In this document: piece after piece, positions 10,201 through 22,541 of the stretch
How positions within the stretch are numbered: the first letter of the stretch is position 1
How the letters are laid out: each line of letters opens with the position of its first letter
Assembly (NCBI RefSeq): GCF_003590095.1
Contig: NC_039491.1
Span: 2,914,001-2,978,000, forward strand
Reading direction: 5' to 3'
DNA: 64,000 nucleotides
From: Trichoplusia ni
Lineage: Eukaryota; Arthropoda; Insecta; Lepidoptera; Noctuidae
Translations under genes and position numbers: made by a program
Notes under the pieces: generated by a model
Seen by the model: the letters and a program-made list of their open reading frames with translations, nothing else
What the model was told of the DNA's origin: nothing
The model's database searches: none

Positions 10201-13200
10201 TTCCTTTTTAGCGGTCGGAGCTTTTTGCTTCTTTTTGGGTTGTTTTGTTTTTAATGGAGAATTGAATATAATTCGCTGTGTAGGTAATTCCTGGCTTGGG
10301 AAACCTAGAAAAAAAGCAGAATGCCTTCTAAGTATCTTATTATGACAATAAGGAAGAAGCCTTTTCCCAGCTATAGATTGTTTTTTTTTTTGTAATTAAT
10401 TAAGTGGTTTAATAATGTAAGGTTACTTACTAGGGTTCTGTGTCGACGCCGGCATATCAAATCTCTTGGCATCACAATACTGTAACAATTCTGTTAATAT
10501 TTCTGAATCCTTCGAGTGATGTACATTAACTGTCCTATCTAACCTCCTTTGCCAATCCAACCACTTACTTAATTTTAAACCATTGTCTTCTAAATTGTGT
10601 GCATCGTTAAGGGTTTCTGAAAGTTAAAATGGAATTATGCATATTAAGACTCATAATGGCTATTTCAAAACAAATAGAAGCTGAAAATATTACTACTAAT
10701 ATTTAAAGTAAGAAACTGACTCTCTTTGCGTCTGTACAAACCGGTTTAATGTGTTCATAAATAAACCGCATTTTATAGAACTTAAGACAATTAACGTATA
10801 TAATGCACATTAAATTATTATGCTATTCACATTACAACACGACATTGGTCTTTCAATTTATGTTCTCGGATAAAAGCTATTTTTGCAATACTCATAGTTT
10901 AGTATGTAGATAAGCCAAAAAAAAAATAGTCTACATTACCTTTACTCATAGCCCAATACTCCTTCTGTGGGACAAATAACTGTTTTTCAGAGTACCCATC
11001 GGGGAATAAGTCATTGAACTCGTTTTCTGTTATAAAACTGTTGCTGTTCGCTTCCTTGACTGTCGAAGTAGAACTTCTTGAAGGACCTTGTTTAAATAGC
11101 ATACTTCTTAAGTCTTTTTGGTTCTAAAACATAGCAAAACATTTTTAATATATTTATATTAGTTTTGAATAACTTAGCATAAAGTTCATAATACAAATAG
11201 TACCCTTCCCATTATGCTAGAATACAGTCAATTTGCATTAACTGGAAAGTGACTTTATAATAAGCGAGTGATGCTAAGTTACATAAATTCCCAGCAAGCT
11301 GAAAATTGGTGATATTGTTTAAAATATAGTTATAAATAAAATTGTATTTTACTTGTTGTGAATTTATGTAACTTAAAATTTCTAAATTGACCGAAATATA
11401 GTACCATTTAAATAAATAAATAAAATATTTAATTATTATTACCTTTTTAGACTTCTCAATAACTTCCTTCCCCTTGTCCTTGGGCTCCTGTTTCTTTTCC
11501 ACAGTAATGTACATCTTCTGGCACTCGGGCATAAAGTCGTGAGGCATCATGCGAGGGTTCAACTTATACAGGTTGTTCTTTATATCTTCTGATTGTAAAA
11601 TCTTTTTATTGAGCCCATCTCTTTGCCGCATGCATTCCGTTAACGTCTAAAGAAATGTTATCTATTTATTTTGAACCTTATTTAAATGCATTAAAACTGA
11701 ATTCTGATTGAGATTTTTCTTTTTATTATTGTTGGGACAACTGACGAACACGGAACAAAATTGTACTCTATCTGTTCGGATACAAAGTCTAAATTAGAAA
11801 TGCGATATTTCCATAATTATTATAGTACTTAATTACCTGTTGTTCTTTACCCTCTGTGACTAGGATGAATACTTGTCCGCCGCGCTCCCGCCCAGTACGA
11901 CCACATCTAAAAATAATATTGAAAATTTGTAAACAACTATACTATTTGTTACCACGCGCAACTAAATTAATCAATTCAATAAAATAAACAACAAATTGCA
12001 GGTGCTCGTTATCTGTCTTTGGAAGCGGATAGATAAAGTGTTTTACTACACGTGTTATCAAAATCGATGTCGCTGTTACAATTTAATTGGTAAATTTCTT
12101 GACGAAAAACTGAATGGTATATTTTTGATAATTGTTACCAAAATGGTAATTTTTGTGCAGCTCGGAGACTGCATTAGTCAATATTGTTTATACTTGACGA
12201 ACAGGGAAAATATTAAGTAAGTATTGCTCATATCTCAACTTTATCATTTCACCATTGCGCTGTGTGACCCTTGTACATATATAGTTTCCACGAAGCTTTT
12301 TTAATGAAAAACATCTGTGGAATGCACGTATAAATAAATTGAATTGTTTGTGAACTGCGTTTATGACATCACATTTATGAGAGAGTTAATACCACTTTTA
12401 AATACCAGCTTATATACTTGCCCCTGCCGAGCACAGGCTCCTTCCTTTATATAAAAGGTTTGATTTAAGCATTGATCACCAGGCTATGGGTTATCTATTT
12501 CAGATACCAATATTTGAAATCCAGGTTTCCTCACGATATTTCTCTTCACCGATTTCCTACAGTCTTAGAATAATGAAGTAACGACCTACCGTTGTACAAG
12601 TCGCACGGGTGACTTGGTAGAGATATCGAAGCACACGATGAGGTCGACGGAGCCCACGTCCAGCCCCTCCTCGGCGACACACGTGGCCACCAACACGTTG
12701 CACTCGCCCTTACGGAAGCTGTTCATGACGCGCACTTGTTGCTTCTGAGAAACTACTGCTTTACCGTCCTTGCCTGTACGAAAACATATTTGTGTGAACT
12801 TTCTGCTCCAAAATGAACATATATTGCACATAGGGGTTTCTTAGGTTTACGCGAATGTTAGACATTGAAATAAAACTATTTTTACGTAAAAGTAATTTTA
12901 TTTCAATATACAATACACTACACAATAATGACCTAACAGGAAGAAGTCATCTCGGAGCTTCGTTTTGGATGGGTTGATATTGTTGATTTTTTTTTTATTT
13001 AACTTGTAATAGCTGTCATTGATTTCATAAACTCTAATAATTTATTTTGGTCTTATGTGTCTATAACAGAGAGTCTTGACAAAAATTTGAAAGAACTGAC
13101 CTGAAGCGCCTTGTCCGACAAACATTTGCGGCTTGATGAGCGGCCGACACTGCAGCAGCAGGCAGTGAACCAGGTTCACACTCTCACGGTACTCGCAGAA

Positions 13201-16200
13201 CACTGGAACAATGTATAATTATACATTGTACAGGTCGTGAATCACGTATTTTTAAGGATGACACTTGCTGTCGGAGATAAACTTAGAGAAATATGAGTAG
13301 TACATATTATGTTACAATACCTATGGCTCGAGTGTCTTGCTTGTTATGCTGTGACTTTGTAAAGTGGTACATCATTATTTCTTTCAGTTTATGAAACTTA
13401 GGGTGTCCGAAACACAAATCCTTTGGAATCTGAAATTATAATACGATCATATTTAAAAAACTGTATAAGTACAGCAACAAAATGTGGTATGTTAAGAGAA
13501 CAATTGATTGTATCGCTAACGAAAGGATAATGATGGGGAGTGTTTGTGCTGTTTGCCATAAACTAAAAAAAAGATTTTTTTGCGCCCTAAGAACATTCGT
13601 GAAAAGTTAAAAGTGCGCGAGTCTAGGTACTGTCTGTTCTGACCTGTCCTTGGCCAATAATACCCAGCTCTATCGACACCAGTACCACAATTGACGGAAT
13701 CCAAAAAAAACTTTATTATAAAGCAGAAAAGTTCATTTTCGCTTACCTCAGGCACAGTCCCATCAGGCAGTATACTCCGGTCTAATGATAAAGGATTGAC
13801 TCCCAAGTCATCACGTAATCTCTCTAGGAACGCTGTTAGCTGATCATCGGACTGGATCCAGGACTTTTCTGGGTGATCGTTGAAGAAGTTGAGGAATACT
13901 CGCGAGCCTTGCTGAACAAGTAGTTCTAAGCCGTGGTATAATGCAATCAGGATTGTGAAGTCTTTCATTATGTAGTTGTGTTGGGGGTGCCTGAAACATA
14001 TGTTTATGTAATTCACACTTACATCTATCTTTATAGGATCTTAGCCTTATGCGACAAAGAAGTAAATAATATTCTTATCATACTAATGTCGTGTAATGTT
14101 ATATGGAAATGGATTTTATGATGAAGAAATGTTTTATTATTGTTATGAGCCTCAAACACGATGTTTTTCATGATAAGAGAATGTAATGCATGCAGAACTT
14201 TTTCAGTTACCAATAAAACAAAAGCGGTATTTAAGCTTTTCGTTTATTTTATGTATCTTCCTTCGATATCTTACCTTGCACTTCGATCCTTATTCTGAAA
14301 TTCTTTGTAAAGCATCACTATCCGACCTTTCGATAAGTTTCCTAGATTGGTCGGCAAAATGTTCATTTGTTTTAACCTCCTTGCATATCCATCTAATATC
14401 TGAAATGATAGTGAATAAATTTAAGTAGGTCATATTCTAATATTTGGCAAAGATCTTACAATCGTTATCGTACACACATACGTAATTCAAAGCTCACAAC
14501 ACTGTGCAGGAAGCGCAACACTCGAGCGCACACATTATTATATTCGTAAAGTTTCGATGTTTCACATTTGCCTGTTGTGTGTATCCGTATTATTACAGCA
14601 CACATTTTTTTGTTATAGAGGACACGTAGCTCCATCATCCGTAATAAATAAATATCTAACTGTTTAGGTTCATTCCGCTATTTACAATGGAAGATGAATG
14701 AATGGAAATTGCATTTGACTGGTAACAGAAGCCCGGACAGGCATTGGAGCCTTAGTTATAGCGTAATTATTTTTAGGCTTTAGGTACGGAATACCAAACT
14801 AAGGACCTTGTAACGACAATATAGTTACTAGTTTAAGTCAAACTATCAGGCAATGCATTGTTTCATACATTGTACAATTATCGCGGAATGACGAGTATAA
14901 TATCTTGCTTCCTCTACTATAGCGATGTATGAAGCAAATACATTAAATTAGTCATGCAGCGGCATACATCTATAAAGGATGTTAATATATATTATAATTT
15001 TGCAAACTGCGCCATATGTGTATAGGATACATTTTTTGTTTTGTTTGCATTGTCTGCATACTAATTACAGTTTTTAGTAACAGTATCTACCTATATTTGA
15101 ATTCTGAAGACGCTTTTGGTATCAGGTGGGTCACATTACGAGTCTCGTTGTCGATCGAGACATTTACGAACAAGCTACACTGAAGGGAGGGCGAAAGGGT
15201 GTTATGGTAAACTCAACTTTATACACAGTTGACTTAGATGTGATATTTACAAATGTCGTCCGAGGGAGGGGAGGGAGAAAGTGTGTTATGGGAAACTGAC
15301 CTCTATGTACTGTTGTCTTAACTGCGTAAGTTGCGTGTCCAGCTGGATGACCACCGTGTTTATCTTGCGCGCGTGACTATATCGCGCTACGTCTAGGCAT
15401 TCTTCCGTTCTAAGCTCCAAGTGAGCTATGTGAAGGTTCTTGACTACCTGTGAACATATTGACAATGCTACATCGAGATGTCACTCTAGGTTAACTAGAA
15501 CTAATGTATTTTAATTTTAAGATAAGGTGTTTTACTCTTAACACTCGTAAAAACCCCTTGGTAGATGTACTTTGAATATGATAACTAAAAGGCATAATTT
15601 TGATAACTAAAAGGTTTACTTTGAGATACTTAAGGAAGAAAATATTGTACGTTTTGATCGCAACAATACAGAAGGCGTACAAATCTATGAAATATTTAAC
15701 TGTGGAACGTTACACACTGATTTACAAAAATATATGTTTTTATCCTTACTTACATTGGAAACATCATCAACCTTACTGCCAGGTGTAGCTGATAATGCCA
15801 AAACTCTATAAGTTTTAAGTCCCAAATCATCTAAAGTGGATATAATCTGGCAGTATGCATAATTCCTTTGCGCTTTGTGTGCTTCATCAAAAACTAAACA
15901 GCGAATCTGGTCACAGGGACAGATACCTGTTTTCATATCATTATAAATTACTTGGGGTGTAGCAAAGAACACTCTTTTCTTCTGCCAATGTTGTTTTCTT
16001 AGGTTTACTTGCATGTAACCTGCAATGAAAATTATAGTATCGTCTGCTGGTTAACTGATCTAACTGTACGGAAAGCCGAGTGGTATAGGTTAAATTGCCA
16101 AAGCAACTGTGCACGACGTGTCGCGGGGTCGATTGTCGCATTTAAATTTTCATATATAATAAATACAAATATGAGAAGAATTTTGACTTCTTTTCAGTTA

Positions 16201-17567
16201 ATAAATCAAAAAAATTACATAAAAACTATTCTATGTGTTAATCTAGATTATAATCTATATGTGTACTAGGCATCTTCCAAATCCGTTTCATGGTTTTGTG
16301 TGAAAAAATAACAAATTGAACAAACATCAAACCATTCTAAAAAACTTTCTTGTTAATAAAATAAGTAGGAGTCTAAAAGCAAATCTAAAGTTGTTGGCAA
16401 TAAAGAATGGAATGACAGAGAAAACCTTCATACAGCTAAAAATATAGATAGTAAATCCAAAATAATAACAATAATATACTTTACCTGTCATTTCAATACT
16501 GTCATTGGGTGGTATAGCAATAATATTGTAGCATGCTTCTATCTGCTGGGCCACGAGTGGTCGGGTTGGAGCAGTGAATATGATCTTACCGAGAGGATAC
16601 CAACGGTAAAAGTTGTACATAATCACTGCAGCTATGAAGGTCTTACCAAGCCCAGTTGGTAGGCTGACCTATTTAGAATAAATGAAATGATAAAATTAAC
16701 ATAAACTACGATAAAGTTTAAACTTAGGTGCTGCAGAGTTCATTAAAGCTAGAATATATAGTAATGTTATTAATTTTGCATTTCTATTGCAATTTAGAGA
16801 TACATAAAATTATAAAGTTTGATTTTTCCAGTAATTTTAAGTTAAATACACTTGAAATAAGTAAAAAGCTATAATAAATATAGCAATGAGATTCAACAGC
16901 AAAGATAATGTTTTCTTTCAAGTAATATTCTAAATTGATTTGCAACACTCAACCCACGTAAGTTAGTAATTATAGACTTTAGTTAAAATAGCTTTTTGCT
17001 GTCAAAGAATATATATTCTATAGTATATTTACACTATAGTATAAATTAATAAAATGAGTATAACTAGATATAACTTACAAGTGTATTCTTTAGGATAGAA
17101 GCCCTAATAATATTGAACTGGTAATCCCGAACTGGGTAGTTTGTGGGGTAAATCCATGTTTTCCCTGTAAGTTTGTCATATCCACTGATTTCTTCATCAC
17201 AACACAGGGCACTGAAATGTAAACACTTTTAATAGCCATGGTTTAAGTTTAAATTTAAAATAGGGATGCAACATGCATTATCTTAATTAATCATGTAAGT
17301 ACTTGCTTCTAGGACAACAGACCAGAAGTCAGAATACAACTGATAAGTCTATTGGAAACTGTGATTTTTGTATTACATTTATAAAACAACTTACCTGACA
17401 TTTAAGGCGCTTTTATTCAAAGAAGTATTTATGTTATTCTGAGTAAACTTGGATATTTGTTTGGAGGAATCATTGAATTCGGCCAAGAAAGTCGAGTCCT
17501 CAAATATTTCATCGTCCTCAAAGTCATCGTTCTGTTTAGATTTACTAGTAGAAGGAAAATTATTCAT
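7207..17567 (-). CDS. FANCM: FANCM, DEAH-box DNA translocase of the Fanconi/Mph1/Hef family, complete, 18 exons
   Basis: ATP-driven translocase that remodels stalled forks and D-loops (family knowledge). Exons, 5' to 3' on minus: 17567-17395, 17211-17079, 16668-16485, 16019-15754, 15447-15301, 14399-14275, 13990-13747, 13429-13321, 13202-13101, 12773-12590, 11906-11837, 11646-11443, 11123-10940, 10616-10431, 10304-8407, 8192-8014, 7754-7652, 7413-7207. They total 4698 nt, or 1565 aa. Helicase motifs: Walker A GLGKT at 108-112, DEAH at 208-211, SATPG at 240-244, QRCGRTGR at 555-562. WIYPTNYPVRDYQ and AVIMYNFYRWYPLGK are typical of FANCM. Exon 15 (about 633 codons) is low-complexity and acidic or basic. 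Conserved tail blocks match vertebrate FANCM (FLELEAELSDDE, IQAVYLKSIKSPIRGG, DSFCVD). It stops 69 codons into exon 18, without the ERCC4-like/HhH2 region of the roughly 2050-aa human protein. An in-frame ATG at 17603 would add 12 residues; 17567 is chosen as the simpler start. Confidence 0.95.
12390..12580. repeat. Degraded interspersed repeat fragment in FANCM intron 10
   Basis: Contains GAGCACAGGCTCCTTCC and, near its end, CAGGTTTCCTCACGATATTT followed by CTCTTCACCGATTTCC. The phrase 'AGGTTTCCTCACGATGTTTTCCTTCACCG' is one I associate with a common moth retroelement-derived repeat; this copy differs at several bases. Boundaries are approximate and the family is not named. It lies in the intron between exons 10 and 11 of FANCM and touches neither splice site. 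Confidence 0.4.
15165..15317 (-). repeat. Imperfect tandem duplication over the FANCM exon 5 donor
   Basis: Plus-strand 15185-15233 and 15269-15317 align without gaps at 39 of 49 positions, offset by 84 bases. The second copy contains the last 17 coding bases of exon 5 and its GTCAGT donor. The first copy lies just downstream in the intron and holds a decayed version in which the donor GT has become TT. Similarity continues weakly upstream of each copy. Confidence 0.7.
16041..16180 (+). mobile_element. Degraded tRNA-derived SINE fragment in FANCM intron 3
   Basis: The plus strand reads GCCGAGTGGTATAGGTTA (box A-like) and about 50 bases later CGTGTCGCGGGGTCGATTGT (degenerate box B), at normal tRNA spacing, followed by AT-rich sequence. 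The layout fits a second SINE family, antisense to FANCM and starting about 20 bases from the exon 4 acceptor. Family and 3' boundary are uncertain. Confidence 0.45.
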
Positions 17568-18748
17568 AATAACTTCATAATAACATGTATTGAATGTAAA
17601 CACAGGGAAACGTGATTAACTATTCATTAGAAGAATATCGAGGCCAGATGGTATATCAGAAACGAATAATTCATAATTATTATAGAGGTGACTTAAAGAA
17701 CTTGAAAGTTAAAACAACACAAACGATATTGGCGGTCTTTATTCCGCTATTTTGAGATAACGTGAGACTGATTGACCGTGATTATTTGACAGCTCAACAT
17801 GACATACTACGTCAGATGTGACAAAATAACAATCGTGTAGAAATACAATTGAAATGAATAGCTAGGTCCCAAAATCAATAAGGCGTTGTATTAAGAGAAA
17901 AAATAAGTTCTTAAAATAGCACTTTTATAATGTAGTGTGATATTATGAGGATGGTTTTAGGCAAACCAACGTTTGCTAAGACATAGCTTTAGGTTGATTT
18001 GACAAACGTAAAATTCAAAGTCTAGGTTAAGGACACAGGATTACACGAAGCGGTAGCTGCATGTTATTACACAATTAGTATTCGTAATTAAAAAATTGTA
18101 TAATGTGTGTCATCATCCTCCTAGCCTTTTCAGAAATGCGTACAACACATATTATATTTTACAAATGCGGATACGGAGGGCCGGGTAATGTGGTGTCAGT
18201 CACGGGAAAGGTCTGTGTCCAGCAGGTTCGGACTTCGTTAGGCTGAATTGATAATTAGATACTTACACAAATGTTATATTTATGTATTAATATTTATTGT
18301 TGTCTTAAATTGCTTTCGCCTCGTCTTTTTTTTAAACTTAGTTACCATCTCCATTGCAAATGTATAATTTAATGTACATGTTTTTCTCCATTATTGTAAA
18401 ATTGTTTAATTGTTTTGCACATCTGTAAAGTAGTTATAAGATTCGTGAAATGTTTATTTTTATGTTTGTGTTTATTTTATTGATGTGCCTAAATAAATAA
18501 ATAATTGCAAAAAAATTCAAGAATAATTTCGTGATTTTAAACACTTTGATATATTATGTAACATGTTACAATTCCAGTTACAGTATTCCTTGATCCTTCC
18601 TGTCACTGTCACTTGTCATTGACCAAAACAAGGCATTTTAAAGTTTTGAATTTTAAAACACAAACTATGCGAAAAACTGATTAAATACTCACTGAAATCA
18701 CGTATTGAAATAAACACCAGTCGCCTACTTCCTAAAGTTCAAGGTATC
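17568..18748. promoter_or_regulatory. Divergent FANCM/ERCC1 promoter interval
   Basis: 1.18 kb between two start codons that point away from each other. Both promoters must be here unless an unseen upstream exon exists. I see no TATA boxes at clear positions. From about 18105 the sequence CATCATCCTCCTAGCCTTTT resembles the edge of a common moth repeat. At 18300-18500 an AT-rich stretch ends in GTGCCTAAATAAATAAATAA, like the 3' end of an old retrocopy or LINE. The truly shared regulatory DNA may therefore be shorter than the interval. Confidence 0.6.
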
Positions 18749-21132
18749 ATGGAATTAGAAGATGGTTTTGATGATTTACTCGCTGAAATCAATGAACCAA
18801 CTTCACCGAAAGTTCCGAAGATAGAACCAGAAAGTTCAGAACAAGTACAACCCGGTGAGGAAGTATACTTATATAAATTTAATGTTCTTTTTATCATATA
18901 CTTTTTTATGTTTGTTTGAGGCTATATCATACGACAACCTCTAATAGTTGCATGTTGCCTATAACCTTTGTTATTTTAACTTATAATAAAAAAATACATG
19001 TTTTTCAGGCACATCAAAGGATCCTGTTTCTAAACCAGCTTCATCTAAAACTCATTGTGTATTAGTAAATCAGAAGCAGGTAAAGATCTACTACTTAACT
19101 GATATTTTGAAGTTAATTAAAATAATCTGTCCCATTGTTATTATAAAATAATTATTTATTTATTTAGTTTGTCAGCCTGTGGCATGCAGATGCCAGACTA
19201 GCCACTGTTTTGAAACTATAAAAATAACTGTTTTTTTTTAATTCTTCTTTTTTTACAGAGAGGCAATCCAGTATTGAAGTTTATCAAAAGTGTTCCATGG
19301 GAGTATGATGATATAATACCAGATTATGAAGTGGGTAAAACTATATGCTTACTGTTTCTCTCACTGCGGTATCACAATATGAACCCAGACTACATAAACA
19401 ACAGGCTGAAGGAACTGGGGAAGAAGTATGAGCTGAGAGTTCTTTTAGTTCAGGTATTAGAAATGTTTTTATTATTCATTTTTATTTAAAACCTTTTTGC
19501 TCTTTGAGGTACATTGACCGAAAAACGAGCAAGAGTTGTTGTCAAGGTACCCCTAAAGATCTTCTATGTATGTAATCTAGTATATAGAATTAAATGAATA
19601 TTTTTCATTATATCATAAATACCTCTTGCTCTAAACTTAAATTGAGTATCAAACGGGTCCCTAGAGTACGAAATCTATTTTCTTGGCCCCCTAATGATTT
19701 GATGACTTAGTGGTTTAGGAGTTGACATATATATTTTGTATGTACTATTTTTTTCTTGCCATTTAATCCTTTTGTCTTTAATATAACCCTTAATTTTTTT
19801 CTTGTAGGTTGATCTCAAAGATCCCCATATAGTTCTAAAGAACTTGACTAGAATCTGTCTCCTCACAGACTTGACTCTCATGTTGGCCTGGAATCCTGAG
19901 GAAGCTGCAAAAATCATAGAGAACTACAAGATATTTGAGAATAAACCTCCTGATAAAATTATGGAGAAGGTAGAAAATGATCCTCACCAGAAGGTAAGTT
20001 AAATATTTGTGTTATATTTTTAAAGTAAGTTCTAAATGGTTCTAGAATCATGTTATTTTAGCCCATACCTAGAATGTGTAAAAAAAATAGTAGGAGTTGT
20101 AAAGAGAGTCAAGCAGCCTTTGCCCTGTTGCTGGAAAAAAACAATAATAAGGTTTACTGATTTTAGTGCCAATATTGTCTGTGCTGATACAGTGTAAAAT
20201 CATTGCAGTATGATAGCTACAACTCTTATGCTCATACTCATTCACTCTTAATTCACAGCTTGATTCAGTGTTTTGTAATATAATTTATGATACAACATTC
20301 AGTCCGCTTGTACCTTAATGTCGTATTTTATAAGGATGCATTAACATTTAGTTAAGTTTACTAACTACGTGAGTCAATCGGCGGGAATCAACTATACACG
20401 TTGTTAAAGTGCATGAATCTAAAATACCTGTTTAGAAATTTTCTTTTTACATGATTGAACGTCAACGTCCGTCGGGCATTGCTCTTGAGACGTATCTGCC
20501 TATTTCGTGCGGTTATTAACTTTTATTATTGTCATAGTTGTCTGCCCGATATTTGCGACTCGGTACAATATCTTAACTTCTGCAGACACGCGATGACTTC
20601 ACAATACGCTACATTGACATCGATCGGTCTTTCAATACACAACCAACTTGCGGGAATAGTTTTGTGGTGTGGTGTTTAGAAGTGTTTTGGCCATCTCATA
20701 TTATAGAAATGGTTTATTTAGGTATTGATGAAGAAGTCAAATGAGTACTAACATACTAAATTAATGTCTTAATTAAGTCATAAATACTACCGATATCATT
20801 AAGCTTGGAATTCCGTTACTCACCTGATCTTTTTGTTTTAGGTCGTGAATGCATTAACAACAATCAAGCCTGTGAACAAAACTGATGCTATGACATTAAT
20901 ATCAATATTTGGTACGTTAGAAAATATAATTAAGGCATCGGAAAGCAGGCTTGCTGATTGTCCAGGTTTTGGCGCTACGAAAGCAAGGAAACTTTACAAG
21001 GCCTTGCACGAGCCGTTCTTAAAACGAGCCAATGTAAACCAAAATCAGAAGAAAAACGATTTCGATGGTGATTTAAGTATTGAAGACATAGAGAAGATTG
21101 AGAATGAAGTGGAAAAAGCTGCGGAGAGCTGA
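18749..21132 (+). CDS. ERCC1: ERCC1, XPF nuclease partner in DNA excision repair, complete, 5 exons
   Basis: Non-catalytic partner of XPF/ERCC4. The pair cuts 5' of lesions in nucleotide excision and crosslink repair (family knowledge). Exons: 18749-18854, 19009-19079, 19259-19453, 19808-19993, 20842-21132. They total 849 nt, or 282 aa; human ERCC1 is 297. Residues 1-58 are an acidic, Ser/Pro-rich tail. The central nuclease-like domain starts at RGNPVLKFIKSVPWEYDDII (60-79) and includes SLRYHNMNPDYI and RVLLVQVDLKDP. It lacks the metal-binding ERK motif of XPF, as expected for ERCC1. Residues about 190-262 are the tandem helix-hairpin-helix domain, with VNKTDAMTLISIFGTLENII and the second hairpin CPGFGATKARKLYKALHEPF. 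A short acidic end follows (SIEDIEKIENEVEKAAES). It lies head-to-head with FANCM. The start is the first ATG in frame, followed by a typical acidic N-terminus. Confidence 0.97.
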
Positions 21133-22140
21133 TAAGAGCTTTTAATGTTATTAAATTGTGCTTGATAGTTAAATTACATACTGGGTACCCCACCCGAAAT
21201 TAGATTTTGTCATTGTCACGAGTATTTTCTACTTTCAAGGAAAATATAAGGAAAATAAAATAGGGATCAAGCAAGTAAATTGGAAGAATATAAGGACTTT
21301 AGGCCCCGCTTGTCGTGAATAAGTGATTACGTTTGTCACGTTTTTTTATTACGTGTCAAAGTACGAGCTAAGTGAGCTCGCCTCCGCCATTCCCAAATTT
21401 TGCTATTAATATTGTTTTAAACGTCGTCTCGCGAAATAAAACACCTGATTAACCAAACGCCAAGTGAATCAAAAGTAAGAGATACCTGTACATAGTTTGA
21501 ATATACTTAAGCAATATGATTTTGTGATAAGTAGTTTAAGTAGTTAGTAAATTTACCAAAGTTCTGTAGCTACGTTAGGCCGTTCACGTCTATTTTTCTA
21601 TAGAGCAGTGGTGGATGGCCCGTGGTGGATTACTGTAACTCTGTACTTTCATCTCTCAATGTTGGACTTCTCCCCGTGTACGCCTTTAAGAAGAAGGACC
21701 GGGCCTCCTTCCTCCTCCACCTTCCCCTGAAGTTAACCCGTGAACGAACAGCGACATTTAGGTCACTCACTAAATAATAAATCGTTACATAAACCCCCAT
21801 CAAGTTGTTTGTTTGCTCATAATTTCTGCAAAAGTTAATTTAAGTAATTTTGAACTAACAAATAGCTCGGGAGGATCTCGATAAATTTAATTATAAGCAC
21901 GTACCTAATTTATTTGAAAATAATGTATAAAACAGTATCTTAAGTGTTTTTTTATTGTTTTAGTGCAATTTCTGTTGCTGCTTGTTTATATGCATCATGT
22001 TTGTTGTGAAATCAAATAATAAAGAGTTTTTTACACTAACGCAGTAGTCTCTTTTTTCACCTCAACTTATTAAAAAAAAAAACTCATCATCCAATACTCG
22101 GGAGAAGTGTATTATTTTCTTTTACTTTTTTTAGTATCGT
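21133..22140 (+). other. ERCC1 3' end and intergenic DNA
   Basis: AATAAA at 21254-21259 fits the ERCC1 poly(A) site. A second AATAAA lies at 22018-22023, so a long 3' UTR isoform or an independent transcript is possible. A pyrimidine-rich block at about 21690-21730 (GGGCCTCCTTCCTCCTCCAC) and TCTCGCGA at about 21427 stand out. No open reading frame is convincing. Confidence 0.4.
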
Positions 22141-22159
22141 ATATCGAGGGACGCTTGGC

Positions 22160-22541
22160 CGCTCAGCGCTCGGCTCGCGGCCGCTGCGTTCAAAATAAAA
22201 CAATCAACAGCGAACCGGCTCCGCTCGCGGTTGGACGCGCGTCGCTGTGCCTCTGACGGTTATCGTCGAAATAAATAAACGTTTGGCGGGAAAGTGATTA
22301 TTTAAATTTGAATTGTGTTCTATTTCGCTAATCCTGTTTTTTTAAACTAGGCACGGTGCTCACCGTGCCTACATTTTTTTTGTTTTGGTGATATTTGGGA
22401 CTTTAGTTTTCAAGGTGTGTAAATTTCGTGATTGGAACCTTGTGTGATGGATTAAGTGGGACTCAAGGGTGAAATAACCAGAGGTGCGAACGTTGATCAA
22501 GTTAAGGGAACTGTTATTGCGTATACATTGCTGAGTTTATG
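22160..22541 (+). other. Probable promoter and non-coding first exon of the USP53/54-like (echinus) gene
   Basis: A CpG-rich block (GCTCAGCGCTCGGCTCGCGG, CGAACCGGCTCCGCTCGCGG) in AT-rich surroundings is followed by leader-like sequence ending in a strong donor, TTTATG|GTAAGTGA, at 22541/22542. This is what a 5' UTR exon looks like. It is upstream of, and on the same strand as, the first coding exon at 33229. That it joins that exon is inference. It contains an 11-bp perfect hairpin at 22348-22371 (arms TAGGCACGGTG and CACCGTGCCTA, loop CT). Confidence 0.5.
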
